This document shows, one piece after another, positions 26,253-35,790 of a DNA stretch of 36,512 bases (positions are counted from its first letter, which is position 1; each line of letters begins with the position of its first letter). The notes under the pieces were generated by a model. The model was not told the DNA's origin and did no database searches. It saw only the letters and a list, made by a program, of their open reading frames with translations. Both the position numbers and the translations under genes were made by a program. The stretch spans positions 1 to 36,512 of the forward strand of contig JAQVOS010000009.1 of NCBI GenBank assembly GCA_028702495.1, in the 5' to 3' direction. The stretch comes from Bacilli bacterium (lineage in GTDB: Bacteria; Bacillota_I; Bacilli_A; ML615J-28; CAG-698).

Positions 26253-28859
26253 CTATGTTTCAAGCCAGTTGGGTCCGATTCCCACTTCAACCTTAAGGGG
26301 AACTCGTAACGTCATGGCTTTTTCCATCTGTATTTTAACAAGCTTGCGAAGAATTTCTTCTTCTCCAGGATATACATCAAAAACAAGCTCATCATGAACT
26401 TGGGCAATCATGATGGATTGTAGTCCATTCATGGCTTTTTTTACCTCAATCATGGCGATTTTGATGAGATCCGCAGCGCTTCCTTGAATAGGAGAATTCA
26501 TCGCTGTTCGTTCACCAAAAGCCATTAGGGCTTTATTATCTGAAGTTAATTCAGGAATATAGCGAATACGATTGAGTATCGTTGCTGTGTACCCATCTTC
26601 ATGAGCTTGGGCGACCACTTGATCCAAATAGATTTTAACTTTATGAAAAGTTTTAAAATATTTTTCGATAAAGAGTTCTGCTTGATGGTTAGATATTCCA
26701 ACATTCTTTGCAAGTCCCCATGGACTAATTCCATAAACAATTCCAAAGTTAATCGCCTTTGCGGTACGACGCATTTCTTTAGTCACCGATTCTAAAGGAA
26801 TTTCATAAATTTCAGCTGCGGTTTGTTGATGAAAGTCAACCTCTTCATGAAACATTCGAATCATCGCTTCATCTTGAGATAGATGAGCTAAAATGCGAAG
26901 TTCAATTTGTGAATAGTCACTACTCATAATTTGTCCTTCTGGAAAGCGTGAAATGAAAGCTTTACGAATGACTTGACCCTGTTCAGTTCGAATGGGCATG
27001 TTTTGGATATTTGGCCCAACACTTGATAAACGCCCAGTTGAGGTAAAGGCTTGTTTATATAAGGGATGAATAAATTCTTGTTTATCCATCACTTCATACA
27101 TTCCTTGTAAATAAGTACTGATGATTTTTGTGATTCCACGATACTCTAAGATTTTTCCAACAATCGGATAATCTGGTGCGAGTTTTTCAAGAACATCCAC
27201 AGCGGTAGAATATCCTGTTTTATTCTTTTTTCCGGTAGGAATTCCCATTTTTTCATAGAGGATGGTGCCTAGTTGCTTGACGGAATTGATGTTAAAACGC
27301 TCCCCAGCTAAGAGATAGATTTCATCAACAATGTCAAGTTGTTTATCGGTTAGTTCAATTTCTATATCTTTTAAGATCGAACGATTCAAACGAAGACCAT
27401 CCAGTTCCATATCTGCAAGAACCCTTGTCAATTCGGTTTCAAGGGTGAGGAGGTCTTCTTGATGATGTTCTTCAAGATGAGGTTGTAGTGTTTGGTATAA
27501 AGACATATTCCATTTTGCCTTTGAGATGGCAAAAGATGCGAGAATATCTTGAGATGGGACCACTGCTTTAGACTTGGCGCCATATATTTCATCTTCATAG
27601 TGGAGGTCGTTGGCAAGAAATTGATCCACCACTTGTTTAAAATCTTCATTAGCTTTGCTCGGATCAAGGATATAAGCTGCGAGTAACGTATCAAATTTAA
27701 CATTAGAAAGGGTTAATCCCTCGCGCTTTAAAGACACCAATATTTTTTTTGCATCAAAAACAATTTTTGGATGGTCGCTTGTTAAATAGGCTTGTATGGA
27801 GGTGTTGGCTTTTAGAATGGAAGTAGGAACAAAAATTTCTTTTTCTTCCATGAAGATGCCTAATCCTAAAAGTTTCCCTGTGTAGTAGTCATTTCCAAAT
27901 ACTTCAGCGACGATTGATGCTTGAGTCCATTTCGAAGTATCAGTTGATAAGGTTGCATATTGAAGGTTAAACGTGGTCGTGGGTTCGATGGCAATTCCCA
28001 ATTTCTTGATTAAAGAATCAAATCCTACTTCTTGAAAAAAAGCCATGAGTTCATGGGGATTATAATCCTTTACGGCAAGATCATCCAGTCCAAATTCTAA
28101 AGGAATGTTTCGTTCTAATGTGGCAAGCGTCTTACATTCAAGTCCACTACGAAATCCTTGTTGAACCAGTTCTGCAGTTTTACCCTTGATGAGACTCGCA
28201 TTAGAAACGATACTCTCAAGTGTATGAAATTGTTGCAACAATTTCACCGCAGTTTTATCACCGATACCACGTATTCCTGGTAAATTATCAGAAGCATCCC
28301 CCACAAGTCCTTTGTAATCGGGAATTTGAGCGGGAGTAATTCCCATTTTTTCCTGAAAGTTTTCTTCATTAAATTCTTCAAGTTCTGAAGCACCTTTACG
28401 AGTAATAAATACTTTTACATTTCCTGATACCATTTGTAACAAGTCTTTATCACCAGTGATTATTTTTATTTCATCAAAATTCTCATCTTTTGCCATGGTT
28501 GCAACGGTTGCCAGTAAATCATCGGCTTCAAAATCATCCATTTCAAAGCGTTTAATACGGAGAATATCAAGATAATGTTTAATATATGGGATTTGCATTC
28601 GCAGTTCGTCTGGAAGAGGTTTTCTTGTTCCTTTATAATCCAGAAACTGTTGATGACGAAACGTTTTTTTTCCCGCATCAAAAGCGATAAAGAGATGCGT
28701 CTTTTCTTCTACTTGAAGCTTTGTTAGCATATTTGAAAAAGCAAAAATAGCGTTTGTATACAATCCTTCTTTATTCTGCATCATATTTCCTGAATAAGCA
28801 GTCGCATAATAAGAGCGAAACATTAAGCTATTGCCATCAATCAAAATAATCTTTTTCAT
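26253..28859 (-). CDS. polA: DNA polymerase I
   Basis: 5' nuclease domain (IDGNSLMFRSYYA, ITGDKDLLQMV, GDASDNLPGIRGIGDKTA); polymerase motifs SSDYSQIELRILAHLSQD, RRTAKAINFGIVYGIS, AQVHDELVFDV. Start set at 28859. Confidence 0.96.
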   Translation of the reverse strand: MKKIILIDGNSLMFRSYYATAYSGNMMQNKEGLYTNAIFAFSNMLTKLQVEEKTHLFIAFDAGKKTFRHQQFLDYKGTRKPLPDELRMQIPYIKHYLDILRIKRFEMDDFEADDLLATVATMAKDENFDEIKIITGDKDLLQMVSGNVKVFITRKGASELEEFNEENFQEKMGITPAQIPDYKGLVGDASDNLPGIRGIGDKTAVKLLQQFHTLESIVSNASLIKGKTAELVQQGFRSGLECKTLATLERNIPLEFGLDDLAVKDYNPHELMAFFQEVGFDSLIKKLGIAIEPTTTFNLQYATLSTDTSKWTQASIVAEVFGNDYYTGKLLGLGIFMEEKEIFVPTSILKANTSIQAYLTSDHPKIVFDAKKILVSLKREGLTLSNVKFDTLLAAYILDPSKANEDFKQVVDQFLANDLHYEDEIYGAKSKAVVPSQDILASFAISKAKWNMSLYQTLQPHLEEHHQEDLLTLETELTRVLADMELDGLRLNRSILKDIEIELTDKQLDIVDEIYLLAGERFNINSVKQLGTILYEKMGIPTGKKNKTGYSTAVDVLEKLAPDYPIVGKILEYRGITKIISTYLQGMYEVMDKQEFIHPLYKQAFTSTGRLSSVGPNIQNMPIRTEQGQVIRKAFISRFPEGQIMSSDYSQIELRILAHLSQDEAMIRMFHEEVDFHQQTAAEIYEIPLESVTKEMRRTAKAINFGIVYGISPWGLAKNVGISNHQAELFIEKYFKTFHKVKIYLDQVVAQAHEDGYTATILNRIRYIPELTSDNKALMAFGERTAMNSPIQGSAADLIKIAMIEVKKAMNGLQSIMIAQVHDELVFDVYPGEEEILRKLVKIQMEKAMTLRVPLKVEVGIGPNWLET

Positions 28860-28921
28860 ACATGTCCTCGATTTCATAATTCTATTTTATCACAAAAAGA
28901 CCTTCTTTGCACCACTTATTT

Positions 28922-28953
28922 CTTTAAAATAAAACTCCTGTAAAACAGGAGTT
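28922..28953 (-). terminator. Intrinsic terminator after the GGDEF gene
   Basis: Minus strand AACTCCTG-TTTTA-CAGGAGTT followed by TTATTTT. Confidence 0.75.
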
Positions 28954-30091
28954 AGTTGTGAGGTTTATAAGAAATTTTTCTATTCTTATTGAGATACATC
29001 TCTTCATCAATTTTTCGCAAAAATGATTTATACGTTTGTTTTTCACCCTGAAAAATACCATATCCAAATGAACAATGAAGGGGAAATAATTTGTGTGATG
29101 TTTGATTAAATGATTCTAAGTCTTTGTGAATCAATTCAACAATAGTATATAATTGATCAACTTGATCCGTATCAACATACATAAAAAATTCATCGCCTCC
29201 ACGCCGTGCAATAACGTGGCGATTATCCGTGACTTTTCTTACAATCTCGCATGCTTTTTCAAGGGCAAAATCACCTTCCAAGTGTCCAAATCGATCGTTG
29301 ATGATTTTTAAATTGTCAAGGTCAAAACAAATAAGTCCAAATGTTGCTTGGGGGTTTCCGCGAAGAATTTCATCAATGAAATTATCAAAGGATGAACGAA
29401 ACCATGTTTTCGTTAAGCCATCGATTTGTCTCATTCTACCTTGTAAAAAGGTAAAAACGAGGGTTAATGAAAAAGCAGTTGCACTCCACATCAAAAGAAC
29501 TCCATATAACAATCCTTGTACCAAGGATCCAATGACAGGAAAGAGAGCAAATAAAACAAGGGGAATGAATTCTTCGCGTAATATTTTTCGACGATTAACG
29601 AGGACAAAGAGGGTACTTAAAAGTAAATACCCGTTTGCAATGGCAAATGGCACCCAAAAAAGAGATTCTCTTTGGTACGTATTTCCTTCACCAATGGAAA
29701 ATACGAGGGGTAAAAAAGAAGATAACAGTACCAGTATGGAATTGAAAATGAGGGGAATTGCCATCAATATAAAAAGAGACTTCTTGATTTTTTCTGACTT
29801 GCGAAACCAACGATAATTAAATAGAAGCCAAATGTATGCCAAAACTGGCGATGAAGCATATAAAAGTACATGAATGATGATAGAGGTAACTTGATAAAGT
29901 TCACTTTCTTGATGATTAATGATACAAGAGAGTGCTTCAAGTAAAAGTCCAATAAAAACAACAATCGACGCATGCATGTATAATCTATTGAGTACGTCTG
30001 TTCGATCAAGTTTCTTAAAAGAAATCAATATGATAACAAATAAGACAGCTGCTGCGATGAGATTAATATCAATCCTTAGTAACACATCCAT
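28952..30091 (-). CDS. Membrane-anchored GGDEF protein (putative diguanylate cyclase)
   Basis: Hydrophobic N-terminal half; FDLDNLKIINDRFGHLEGD; intact ARRGGDEFFMYV; SFGYGIF. Confidence 0.88.
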   Translation of the reverse strand: MDVLLRIDINLIAAAVLFVIILISFKKLDRTDVLNRLYMHASIVVFIGLLLEALSCIINHQESELYQVTSIIIHVLLYASSPVLAYIWLLFNYRWFRKSEKIKKSLFILMAIPLIFNSILVLLSSFLPLVFSIGEGNTYQRESLFWVPFAIANGYLLLSTLFVLVNRRKILREEFIPLVLFALFPVIGSLVQGLLYGVLLMWSATAFSLTLVFTFLQGRMRQIDGLTKTWFRSSFDNFIDEILRGNPQATFGLICFDLDNLKIINDRFGHLEGDFALEKACEIVRKVTDNRHVIARRGGDEFFMYVDTDQVDQLYTIVELIHKDLESFNQTSHKLFPLHCSFGYGIFQGEKQTYKSFLRKIDEEMYLNKNRKISYKPHN

Positions 30092-30162
30092 AATGTGAAC
30101 TCCTTTATACGATTCATTATATCAAATATAAGAAAAAAACTCAATGATACAATCAATAATAA

Positions 30163-30192
30163 TAAAGAAAACAGCAATACTTGTATTGCTGT
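30163..30192 (-). terminator. Intrinsic terminator of the feo operon
   Basis: Minus strand ACAGCAATAC-AA-GTATTGCTGT followed by TTTCTTT. Confidence 0.75.
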
Positions 30193-30219
30193 AAGTAATG
30201 ATTGAATTGCTGCTAGGGG

Positions 30220-30378
30220 CTATTCAGAATATTTTATTCGTTTATAGTGCTTTTTTAGTCGTGATAAACGCCGAACCTGTGAGCATTGACACCCTTTATT
30301 CTTTATAAAGTTAAAATAAATGATGGACGATACAATAAGGATGAGAATGAGTAAAATAATAACATCTGTTAATGTCAT
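30220..30378 (-). CDS. FeoB-associated Cys-rich small membrane protein
   Basis: ORF trimmed to Met 30378, whose ATG overlaps the feoB TGA (ATGA). 52 aa: MTLTDVIILLILILIVSSIIYFNFIKNKGCQCSQVRRLSRLKKHYKRIKYSE, with one TM and CQC. Confidence 0.8.
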   Translation of the reverse strand: MTLTDVIILLILILIVSSIIYFNFIKNKGCQCSQVRRLSRLKKHYKRIKYSE

Positions 30379-32360
30379 AAGAAGACACCTCCTATCAAGA
30401 TTCCGATTCCAAATATTAAGCTTGCTAAGATCCAAGCAATTCCTGTTTGAAATAAAAGTGCGAGCCATGTTCGCTTGTTACTTCCTAGTTCACGACGCAT
30501 GGCACCAATTGCGCCAAAACATGGAGCAGAAAATAAGTTGAATACCATAAAACTATAGGCATTTAGGGGGGTGAAAAATGAGAATATTTGGGAATTGAAT
30601 ATGAGTGAACTCGAGCTCACATCTTCTGATAATCCCGCAATAATCGACATAGAAGAAACGACTTGCTCCTTGGCAACGAGTCCTTGTATGGCGGATACAG
30701 TCGCTCCCCAGCTTAATTCTCCAAGAATGGGATAAAACACCCAAGAGAAGAAACGACCAATAGAAGCTAAGATACTGTCTTCTACATCAACACCATATTG
30801 GAATCTCCAGGAGAAAGAAAGTAAAACCCAAATGATGATGGAACTAACTAAAATGATGGTTCCAGCTTTTATTATAAATTCAAAGGTTTTATCCCTCACA
30901 TCCCGTAAGACGTGTCTTAGATTCGGGGTTTTATATTCCGGAAGTTCACTAATAAAAGCGGATGGTTTCCCTTTAAAGAAAAACTTTTTCATGATGACAG
31001 CCGATATGAGAATAACAAAAATAGCAAGAAAATACATAGATGCAGATACTAATCCCGCATGATTAGGGAAGAAATATCCCGCGAATAAAACAATAATAGG
31101 GAGTTTGGCACTGCAAGGAATGAAAGGAGTGAGTATAATCGACATTCTTCTTTCTTCTTGATCCTCGACAGTTCTAGTTGCCATGATTCCAGGAACACTA
31201 CACCCCGAACCCACGATAAAGGGAATAAGTGATTTTCCACTAAGACCAAAATGTTTAAAGATGCGATCTAAGAAAAAAGCAATTCGTGACATATACCCCG
31301 TGGTCTCAAGAATGGAAATGCATAAGAATAAGATCATAAGTTGAGGAACAAAATTCAAGACCGCTCCTACTCCAGCTATGATGCCATCCGAAATCAAACT
31401 TGCCGACCATTGTGATGCCTTGAGTGCTAATAATTGTTCATGAACCCATGCACTAAAATTTGAAATGTTCGAATCAATAAAATCAATCGTTAAATGCCCG
31501 ACGGTCCCAACAGCCAAATAATACACTAAAAACATGATTACAAAAAAGATGGGAAGAGCAAGCCATCGATGAAGAAAAATTCGATCAAGTCGATCAGTCA
31601 TGGTAATGGTGGGGGGATGATGAGAAATGGTTCTCTTTTTAAGCGCAGTAATATATTGATAGCGACCACTCGCAATCAATTCTTCCAAATCGGTTCCAAA
31701 CAAGGAAGTGATCTCTCTTGCCATATCATTCATGAATGGCGCATGCAATGATGCAAATAGAGGATCCTCTTCAAGAAGTTTAATGGCAATGAAACGGTGA
31801 TGCGCTCCTTGAAGAGTTTGCTCAATCTGGGTAATGGCTTTCTCAATAGAAGAGTGAAAGATGGGTTGATTTTGATTCAAGCGAATATTTCTATTTTCAA
31901 TACGATCAATTAATTCTTGTATCCCTGTTTTCTTAAGTGCTGAAATAAGGACTATCTCCGCATCGAGTTCTTCTCTTAGTTTCTCAACTTCGATGTGCAT
32001 TCCCTTTTTTTCAAGAATATCCGTCATATTGAGGGCAATAATAATCTTCGTATCAAGCTCAAGAAGTTGGGTGGTTAAATAGAGACTTCTTTCAATGGAT
32101 GTTGCATCAATGATATTAATGATAATATCCGGGTTTTCTTCAAAAATAAATTTTCGTGAAACTTCTTCTTCCAAAGTATAAGGGCTCAAAGAATAGATAC
32201 CTGGTAAATCAACAAGTTCATGATCAGTCCCTCGGATGATACCCGTTTTACATTCAATCGTAACGCCCGGCCAATTTCCAATTTTTTGATTGGAACCTGT
32301 CAACAAATTAAAGAGAGTGGTTTTACCACTATTTTGATTTCCAACTAAAGCAATCTTCAC
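30375..32360 (-). CDS. feoB: Ferrous iron transport protein B
   Basis: G1 ALVGNQNSGKTTLFN, NWPGVTIECKTG, DLPGIYSLSPY, ALNMTD; membrane motifs FIVGSGCSVPGIMATRT and FIPCSAKLPI. Confidence 0.95.
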   Translation of the reverse strand: MKIALVGNQNSGKTTLFNLLTGSNQKIGNWPGVTIECKTGIIRGTDHELVDLPGIYSLSPYTLEEEVSRKFIFEENPDIIINIIDATSIERSLYLTTQLLELDTKIIIALNMTDILEKKGMHIEVEKLREELDAEIVLISALKKTGIQELIDRIENRNIRLNQNQPIFHSSIEKAITQIEQTLQGAHHRFIAIKLLEEDPLFASLHAPFMNDMAREITSLFGTDLEELIASGRYQYITALKKRTISHHPPTITMTDRLDRIFLHRWLALPIFFVIMFLVYYLAVGTVGHLTIDFIDSNISNFSAWVHEQLLALKASQWSASLISDGIIAGVGAVLNFVPQLMILFLCISILETTGYMSRIAFFLDRIFKHFGLSGKSLIPFIVGSGCSVPGIMATRTVEDQEERRMSIILTPFIPCSAKLPIIVLFAGYFFPNHAGLVSASMYFLAIFVILISAVIMKKFFFKGKPSAFISELPEYKTPNLRHVLRDVRDKTFEFIIKAGTIILVSSIIIWVLLSFSWRFQYGVDVEDSILASIGRFFSWVFYPILGELSWGATVSAIQGLVAKEQVVSSMSIIAGLSEDVSSSSLIFNSQIFSFFTPLNAYSFMVFNLFSAPCFGAIGAMRRELGSNKRTWLALLFQTGIAWILASLIFGIGILIGGVFL

Positions 32361-32626
32361 GATGGAATTACCTCAATATCGATTTCTTGCATATCCGATA
32401 GACGAATACATAATTCGTATCCGCGAAGTTCAATATCAATTGGATCTCCGAGGGGAGCTTTCTTCTTGACTAAGATTTCAACATCTTTTGTAATTCCCAT
32501 GTCTAATAAATGGCGACGTAATGCTTTTGAATCATTGTGAAGAGCAATCACTCTTGCACGTTGTCCCACGCGTAGGTCACTTAAATGACCTTGCTCTCCC
32601 AGTTTTAATACACGTTTGTTTTTCAT
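32357..32626 (-). CDS. feoA: FeoA family protein
   Basis: LSDLRVGQRARVIAL, RRHLLDMGITKDVEILVKKKAPLGDPIDIELRGYELCIRLSDMQEIDIE; overlaps feoB. Start set at 32626. Confidence 0.88.
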   Translation of the reverse strand: MKNKRVLKLGEQGHLSDLRVGQRARVIALHNDSKALRRHLLDMGITKDVEILVKKKAPLGDPIDIELRGYELCIRLSDMQEIDIEVIPS

Positions 32627-32644
32627 AATAATTCTTTCTAGGCA

Positions 32645-32666
32645 GAAGTTAGCCTTTGCTAACTTC
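32645..32666. promoter_or_regulatory. Perfect 9-bp inverted repeat in the feoA promoter/leader, putative metalloregulator operator
   Basis: GAAGTTAGC-CTTT-GCTAACTTC, just downstream of the predicted start site. Confidence 0.6.
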
Positions 32667-32674
32667 ACAATATC

Positions 32675-32703
32675 ATTATAGTATTATGTCTACTTTTTGT
32701 CAA
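32675..32703 (-). promoter_or_regulatory. Sigma-A type promoter of feoAB
   Basis: Minus strand TTGACA (32698-32703), 17-nt spacer, TATAAT (32675-32680). Confidence 0.8.
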
Positions 32704-32728
32704 GAATTATTATAATGAAAGCGATAAA

Positions 32729-32760
32729 CAAAAAAATAACCCATCATTTTGATGAGCTAT
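32729..32760 (-). terminator. Intrinsic terminator after the yerC-like gene
   Basis: Minus strand ATAGCTCATCA-AAA-TGATGGGTTAT then TTTTTTTG; overlaps the stop codon region. Confidence 0.75.
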
Positions 32761-33041
32761 TTTTCATTGGTTTTGGATAAAAATTCTTGATATCCACCCG
32801 CACCATAATGCACACACTTTGATACTCGACTGAGAGTAGCAGATGAGATGTTTGTGGCTTGGATGACTTGTTCATATGTTTTTCCATCGATTAGCATTTG
32901 AGCAGCTTGAAGTCTACCCGCCATGGCTTCTACTTCTTTAATGGTACATAAATCTTCAAATAAAGCATAACAATTGTCTAAATTTTTAAGAGAAAGAATG
33001 GTTTCAAATAAGAAATCTTTGTCTTTAGATTTTGGAAGCAT
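32757..33041 (-). CDS. YerC/YecD family TrpR-like transcriptional regulator
   Basis: LFEDLCTIKEVEAMAGRLQAAQMLIDGKTYEQVIQATNISSATLSRVSKCVHYGAGGY matches the TrpR-related YerC/YecD family. Confidence 0.88.
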   Translation of the reverse strand: MLPKSKDKDFLFETILSLKNLDNCYALFEDLCTIKEVEAMAGRLQAAQMLIDGKTYEQVIQATNISSATLSRVSKCVHYGAGGYQEFLSKTNEK

Positions 33042-33059
33042 AATCCACCTCGCAATATC

Positions 33060-33088
33060 ATTTTACAACATTTCGTTCGCGAAATCAA
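33060..33088 (-). promoter_or_regulatory. Promoter of the yerC-like gene with palindrome in its spacer
   Basis: Minus strand TTGATT (33083-33088), 17-nt spacer, TAAAAT (33060-33065); palindrome ATTTCG-TTCG-CGAAAT at 33070-33085. Confidence 0.5.
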
Positions 33089-33810
33089 TTCTTTTTCAAA
33101 AACTTCAAAAGTCGCTCATCCATCATACTCTTTTTCCCATCAATTTGAACTTCATAATGTATTTGCGCGTTTTCCATAAATAACAATCGACTTGATACTC
33201 TTTTTGCAAATTCAATATCATGGGTTACGATGAGAAGTGAGTACCCGTCTTTTTTTAATAATTGGAGAGCATTTATTAAATCCTCGATGCTTTCAACATC
33301 CAAAGCACTGGTAGGTTCATCGAGTAGTAATAGTTTCGGTTCGAGGGCAAGAGCTCGCAGGATAGCAATCCGTTGTTTTTGCCCTCCTGATAATTGTGAT
33401 GGATAACTTGTTCGTTTGTTTTCCAAATCAAGCATCGCAAGAAGGTGTTTCACACGCTTATTTTGCTCTTCTTTTGACTTCTTTTGAACCACTTTCAGGG
33501 CTAGTTTCATATTATCTTCCACATTCAAATGATCAAATAAATTAAATTCTTGAAAGATAAATCCAATTTTTTGATAACTAGAGGGTTTGGCTCTTTTTTT
33601 AAAAGGATAGTAAACTTCTTGGAACAATTCAATTTCTCCCGAGTCAGGGTTTTCCAACCCCATCAATAAACGAAGTAAAGTCGATTTTCCCGAGCCACTT
33701 GGGCCAATAATCGTAAGAGTTTCCCCTTCATCGAGAGTAAAAGATACATTTCTACAAGCAATCGTTTCACCAAATGCTTTACTTAAATGATTCACTTTTA
33801 ATACATTCAT
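33085..33810 (-). CDS. Amino-acid (polar) ABC transporter ATP-binding protein
   Basis: Walker A GPSGSGKST, Q-loop FIFQEFNLF, signature LSGGQKQR, Walker B LLLLDEPTSALD; start 33810 after GAGGG. Confidence 0.92.
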   Translation of the reverse strand: MNVLKVNHLSKAFGETIACRNVSFTLDEGETLTIIGPSGSGKSTLLRLLMGLENPDSGEIELFQEVYYPFKKRAKPSSYQKIGFIFQEFNLFDHLNVEDNMKLALKVVQKKSKEEQNKRVKHLLAMLDLENKRTSYPSQLSGGQKQRIAILRALALEPKLLLLDEPTSALDVESIEDLINALQLLKKDGYSLLIVTHDIEFAKRVSSRLLFMENAQIHYEVQIDGKKSMMDERLLKFLKKN

Positions 33811-33820
33811 AGTTGCCCTC

Positions 33821-34465
33821 CTAATGATAGAAAGAATATTTCTTCTCAATGCGTCGAAAGATTAGAACAATCCCATATGACAATCCTAAATATAGGAAGG
33901 CTGCTACAACATATGCTTCAAAACGGATGTCCGCTGACACAATTCGTTGTGTAATCTTTAAGATATCAAAAATGGCAACTGAGGCTACCAAAGCTGTATC
34001 TTTCACTAAAGTAATGGCTTCATTTGTAATTGTGGGAAGCACTTTCTTTAAAGTTTGAGGAATAATGATATATAGGAAGCCTTGAGGGCGGGATAACCCC
34101 AAGACTTGATAGGCTTCAAATTGACCTTTAAAAATGCTATTCATTCCTCCACGAAATATTTCAATAAAATAAGCCGTATAATTAATGATAAAGGTTAGAG
34201 TGGCCATACTCATCCGATCAACTTTAAACCCCAATAACATTGGAAGTCCAAAAACAGTAAAGTATAATTGAAGTAAAAGGGGAGTTCCTCGAATCACCCA
34301 TGTATAAGCATCTAAAATCTTTACCAAAGGAACAAAGGATGACCGTTTTAAGATGGCTCCCAATAAACCAAGAGGGATAGAGAAGGTCAGTGTAAAGACA
34401 AAGATGATGAGGGTTATTTTTAACCCTGATAAGAGGCTTACGAGAATTTCAACAAAATAGGCCAT
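33821..34465 (-). CDS. Amino-acid ABC transporter permease (HisM/GlnP type)
   Basis: TWVIRGTPLLLQLYF, FIINYTAYFIEIFRGGMNSIFKGQFEAYQVLGLSRPQGFLYIIIPQTLKKVLP. Confidence 0.92.
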   Translation of the reverse strand: MAYFVEILVSLLSGLKITLIIFVFTLTFSIPLGLLGAILKRSSFVPLVKILDAYTWVIRGTPLLLQLYFTVFGLPMLLGFKVDRMSMATLTFIINYTAYFIEIFRGGMNSIFKGQFEAYQVLGLSRPQGFLYIIIPQTLKKVLPTITNEAITLVKDTALVASVAIFDILKITQRIVSADIRFEAYVVAAFLYLGLSYGIVLIFRRIEKKYSFYH

Positions 34466-35253
34466 TAATCACGATTAAACAAATTGGTACCGAACCACTT
34501 CATAGAAATGGTTTCGATTTTTCCCTCTTCAGCTAACGTATCAATGATGTCATCGATGGCTTCACATAAACTGACATCTTGTAATCGGAAGCCTATTCCA
34601 TATTCTTCAACGCCTACAATCTCAGATCCAATTTCATAGTTTGTTGAATTTTTAAGGACGAAATAACGAGCATAAATCTCATCAACCACCATTGCATCAA
34701 TGCTTCCCCCTTCTAAAGCCATTAAAGCTTCACTTGAGGTTCCATATACATCGAGTCGCATCAAACCATTAAAGACAGAGGTGTTGCTACGAACGGCAAG
34801 TTCACCACTTGAACTTGACTCAACTCCCACAATCTTTCCTGCTAAATCAGCAAGTGTGTCAATGGGGCTTCCTTCTTTTGTAAGAATAATCAAATTGTTG
34901 TCTAAGTACTTTTCTGAAAAAGTCATTTGTAGTTTTCTTTCAGCTGTAATTGTCATGCCATTCCAAATACAGTCAATGGCATGAGATTCAAGTTCAAATA
35001 CCTTTGAATCCCAATCGATGTATTGAATGACGAGTTCTACTCCCAATTCTTCCGCTACTAAAGTTGCAAGATCAATATCAAAACCGATTGTTTCTCCTCC
35101 TTCTAAATAACCCATTGGGGGAAAATCCGTCACACCTACTACAAGTGTTCCTTTATCCCGCACGTACTGAAGGGCATCTTTGTTTGTGTTTTGACAACCA
35201 CTTAAAATGATGACTCCTAAAAAAGCCAATAATAATGTAATCCATTTCTTCAT
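34465..35253 (-). CDS. Amino-acid ABC transporter substrate-binding lipoprotein
   Basis: Lipobox ILSGCQN; GTLVVGVTDFPPMGYLEGGETIGFDIDLATLVAEELG; IDCIWNGMTITAER (family 3 SBP). Confidence 0.92.
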   Translation of the reverse strand: MKKWITLLLAFLGVIILSGCQNTNKDALQYVRDKGTLVVGVTDFPPMGYLEGGETIGFDIDLATLVAEELGVELVIQYIDWDSKVFELESHAIDCIWNGMTITAERKLQMTFSEKYLDNNLIILTKEGSPIDTLADLAGKIVGVESSSSGELAVRSNTSVFNGLMRLDVYGTSSEALMALEGGSIDAMVVDEIYARYFVLKNSTNYEIGSEIVGVEEYGIGFRLQDVSLCEAIDDIIDTLAEEGKIETISMKWFGTNLFNRD

Positions 35254-35276
35254 AATTTAAAAATCTCCTTTGCAAT

Positions 35277-35305
35277 AGTATACTTCATCGCTTTATCGTT
35301 GTAAA
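35277..35305 (-). promoter_or_regulatory. Sigma-A type promoter of the amino-acid ABC operon
   Basis: Minus strand TTTACA (35300-35305), 17-nt spacer, TATACT (35277-35282). Confidence 0.65.
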
Positions 35306-35424
35306 GTGTTTTTGATAAAAATGTTTTCATTTGAACTAATTTTATGATTATCCAATGAATAACTATACAAAAATAGATGAAATGTTGTATAATATACTTA
35401 CTATAGACCTAGTGAGGTATTTCT

Positions 35425-35790
35425 ATGAGAATTTTTGAATCAGGAGAAATGTATTTAGAAACAATTCTTGTCCTTCATCAAGAACATGAAATGGTTCGAG
35501 CCATTGATGTTGCCAATGAGAGAAAATACTCTAAGCCTTCCGTTAGCCGTGCTATTAATGTATTAAAAAACAAGAACTTGTTGACAATTGAAAAGAATGG
35601 AAACCTCATGCTGACTCCAGCGGGTGAAGCTCTCGCAAAAACCATTTATGAGCGTCATCAAATCATCACCAAGTATCTTATCACAGCCCTTGATGTTGAT
35701 CCCATCATTGCTGAAGAAGATGCATGTCGTATGGAACATGTGATCAGTGTCGAAACCATCTCTAAAATTAAGGAGTATTTAGATAAATAA
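35425..35790 (+). CDS. DtxR/MntR-family metal-dependent transcriptional regulator (short form)
   Basis: SGEMYLETILVLHQE, VRAIDVANERKYSKPSVSRAINVLKNKNLLTIEKNGNLMLTPAGEALA, EEDACRMEHVIS; TATAAT at 35388-35393. Confidence 0.85.
   Translation: MRIFESGEMYLETILVLHQEHEMVRAIDVANERKYSKPSVSRAINVLKNKNLLTIEKNGNLMLTPAGEALAKTIYERHQIITKYLITALDVDPIIAEEDACRMEHVISVETISKIKEYLDK

Noticed and set aside
26253-28859. PolA with degenerate 3'-5' exonuclease motifs
   Set aside because: Loss of proofreading residues in PolA is common in Bacilli-type enzymes, so not reported as unusual.
29229-29816. Plus-strand 195-aa ORF
   Set aside because: Lies fully antisense to the GGDEF gene; composition (basic, no domain motif) is typical of a shadow ORF.
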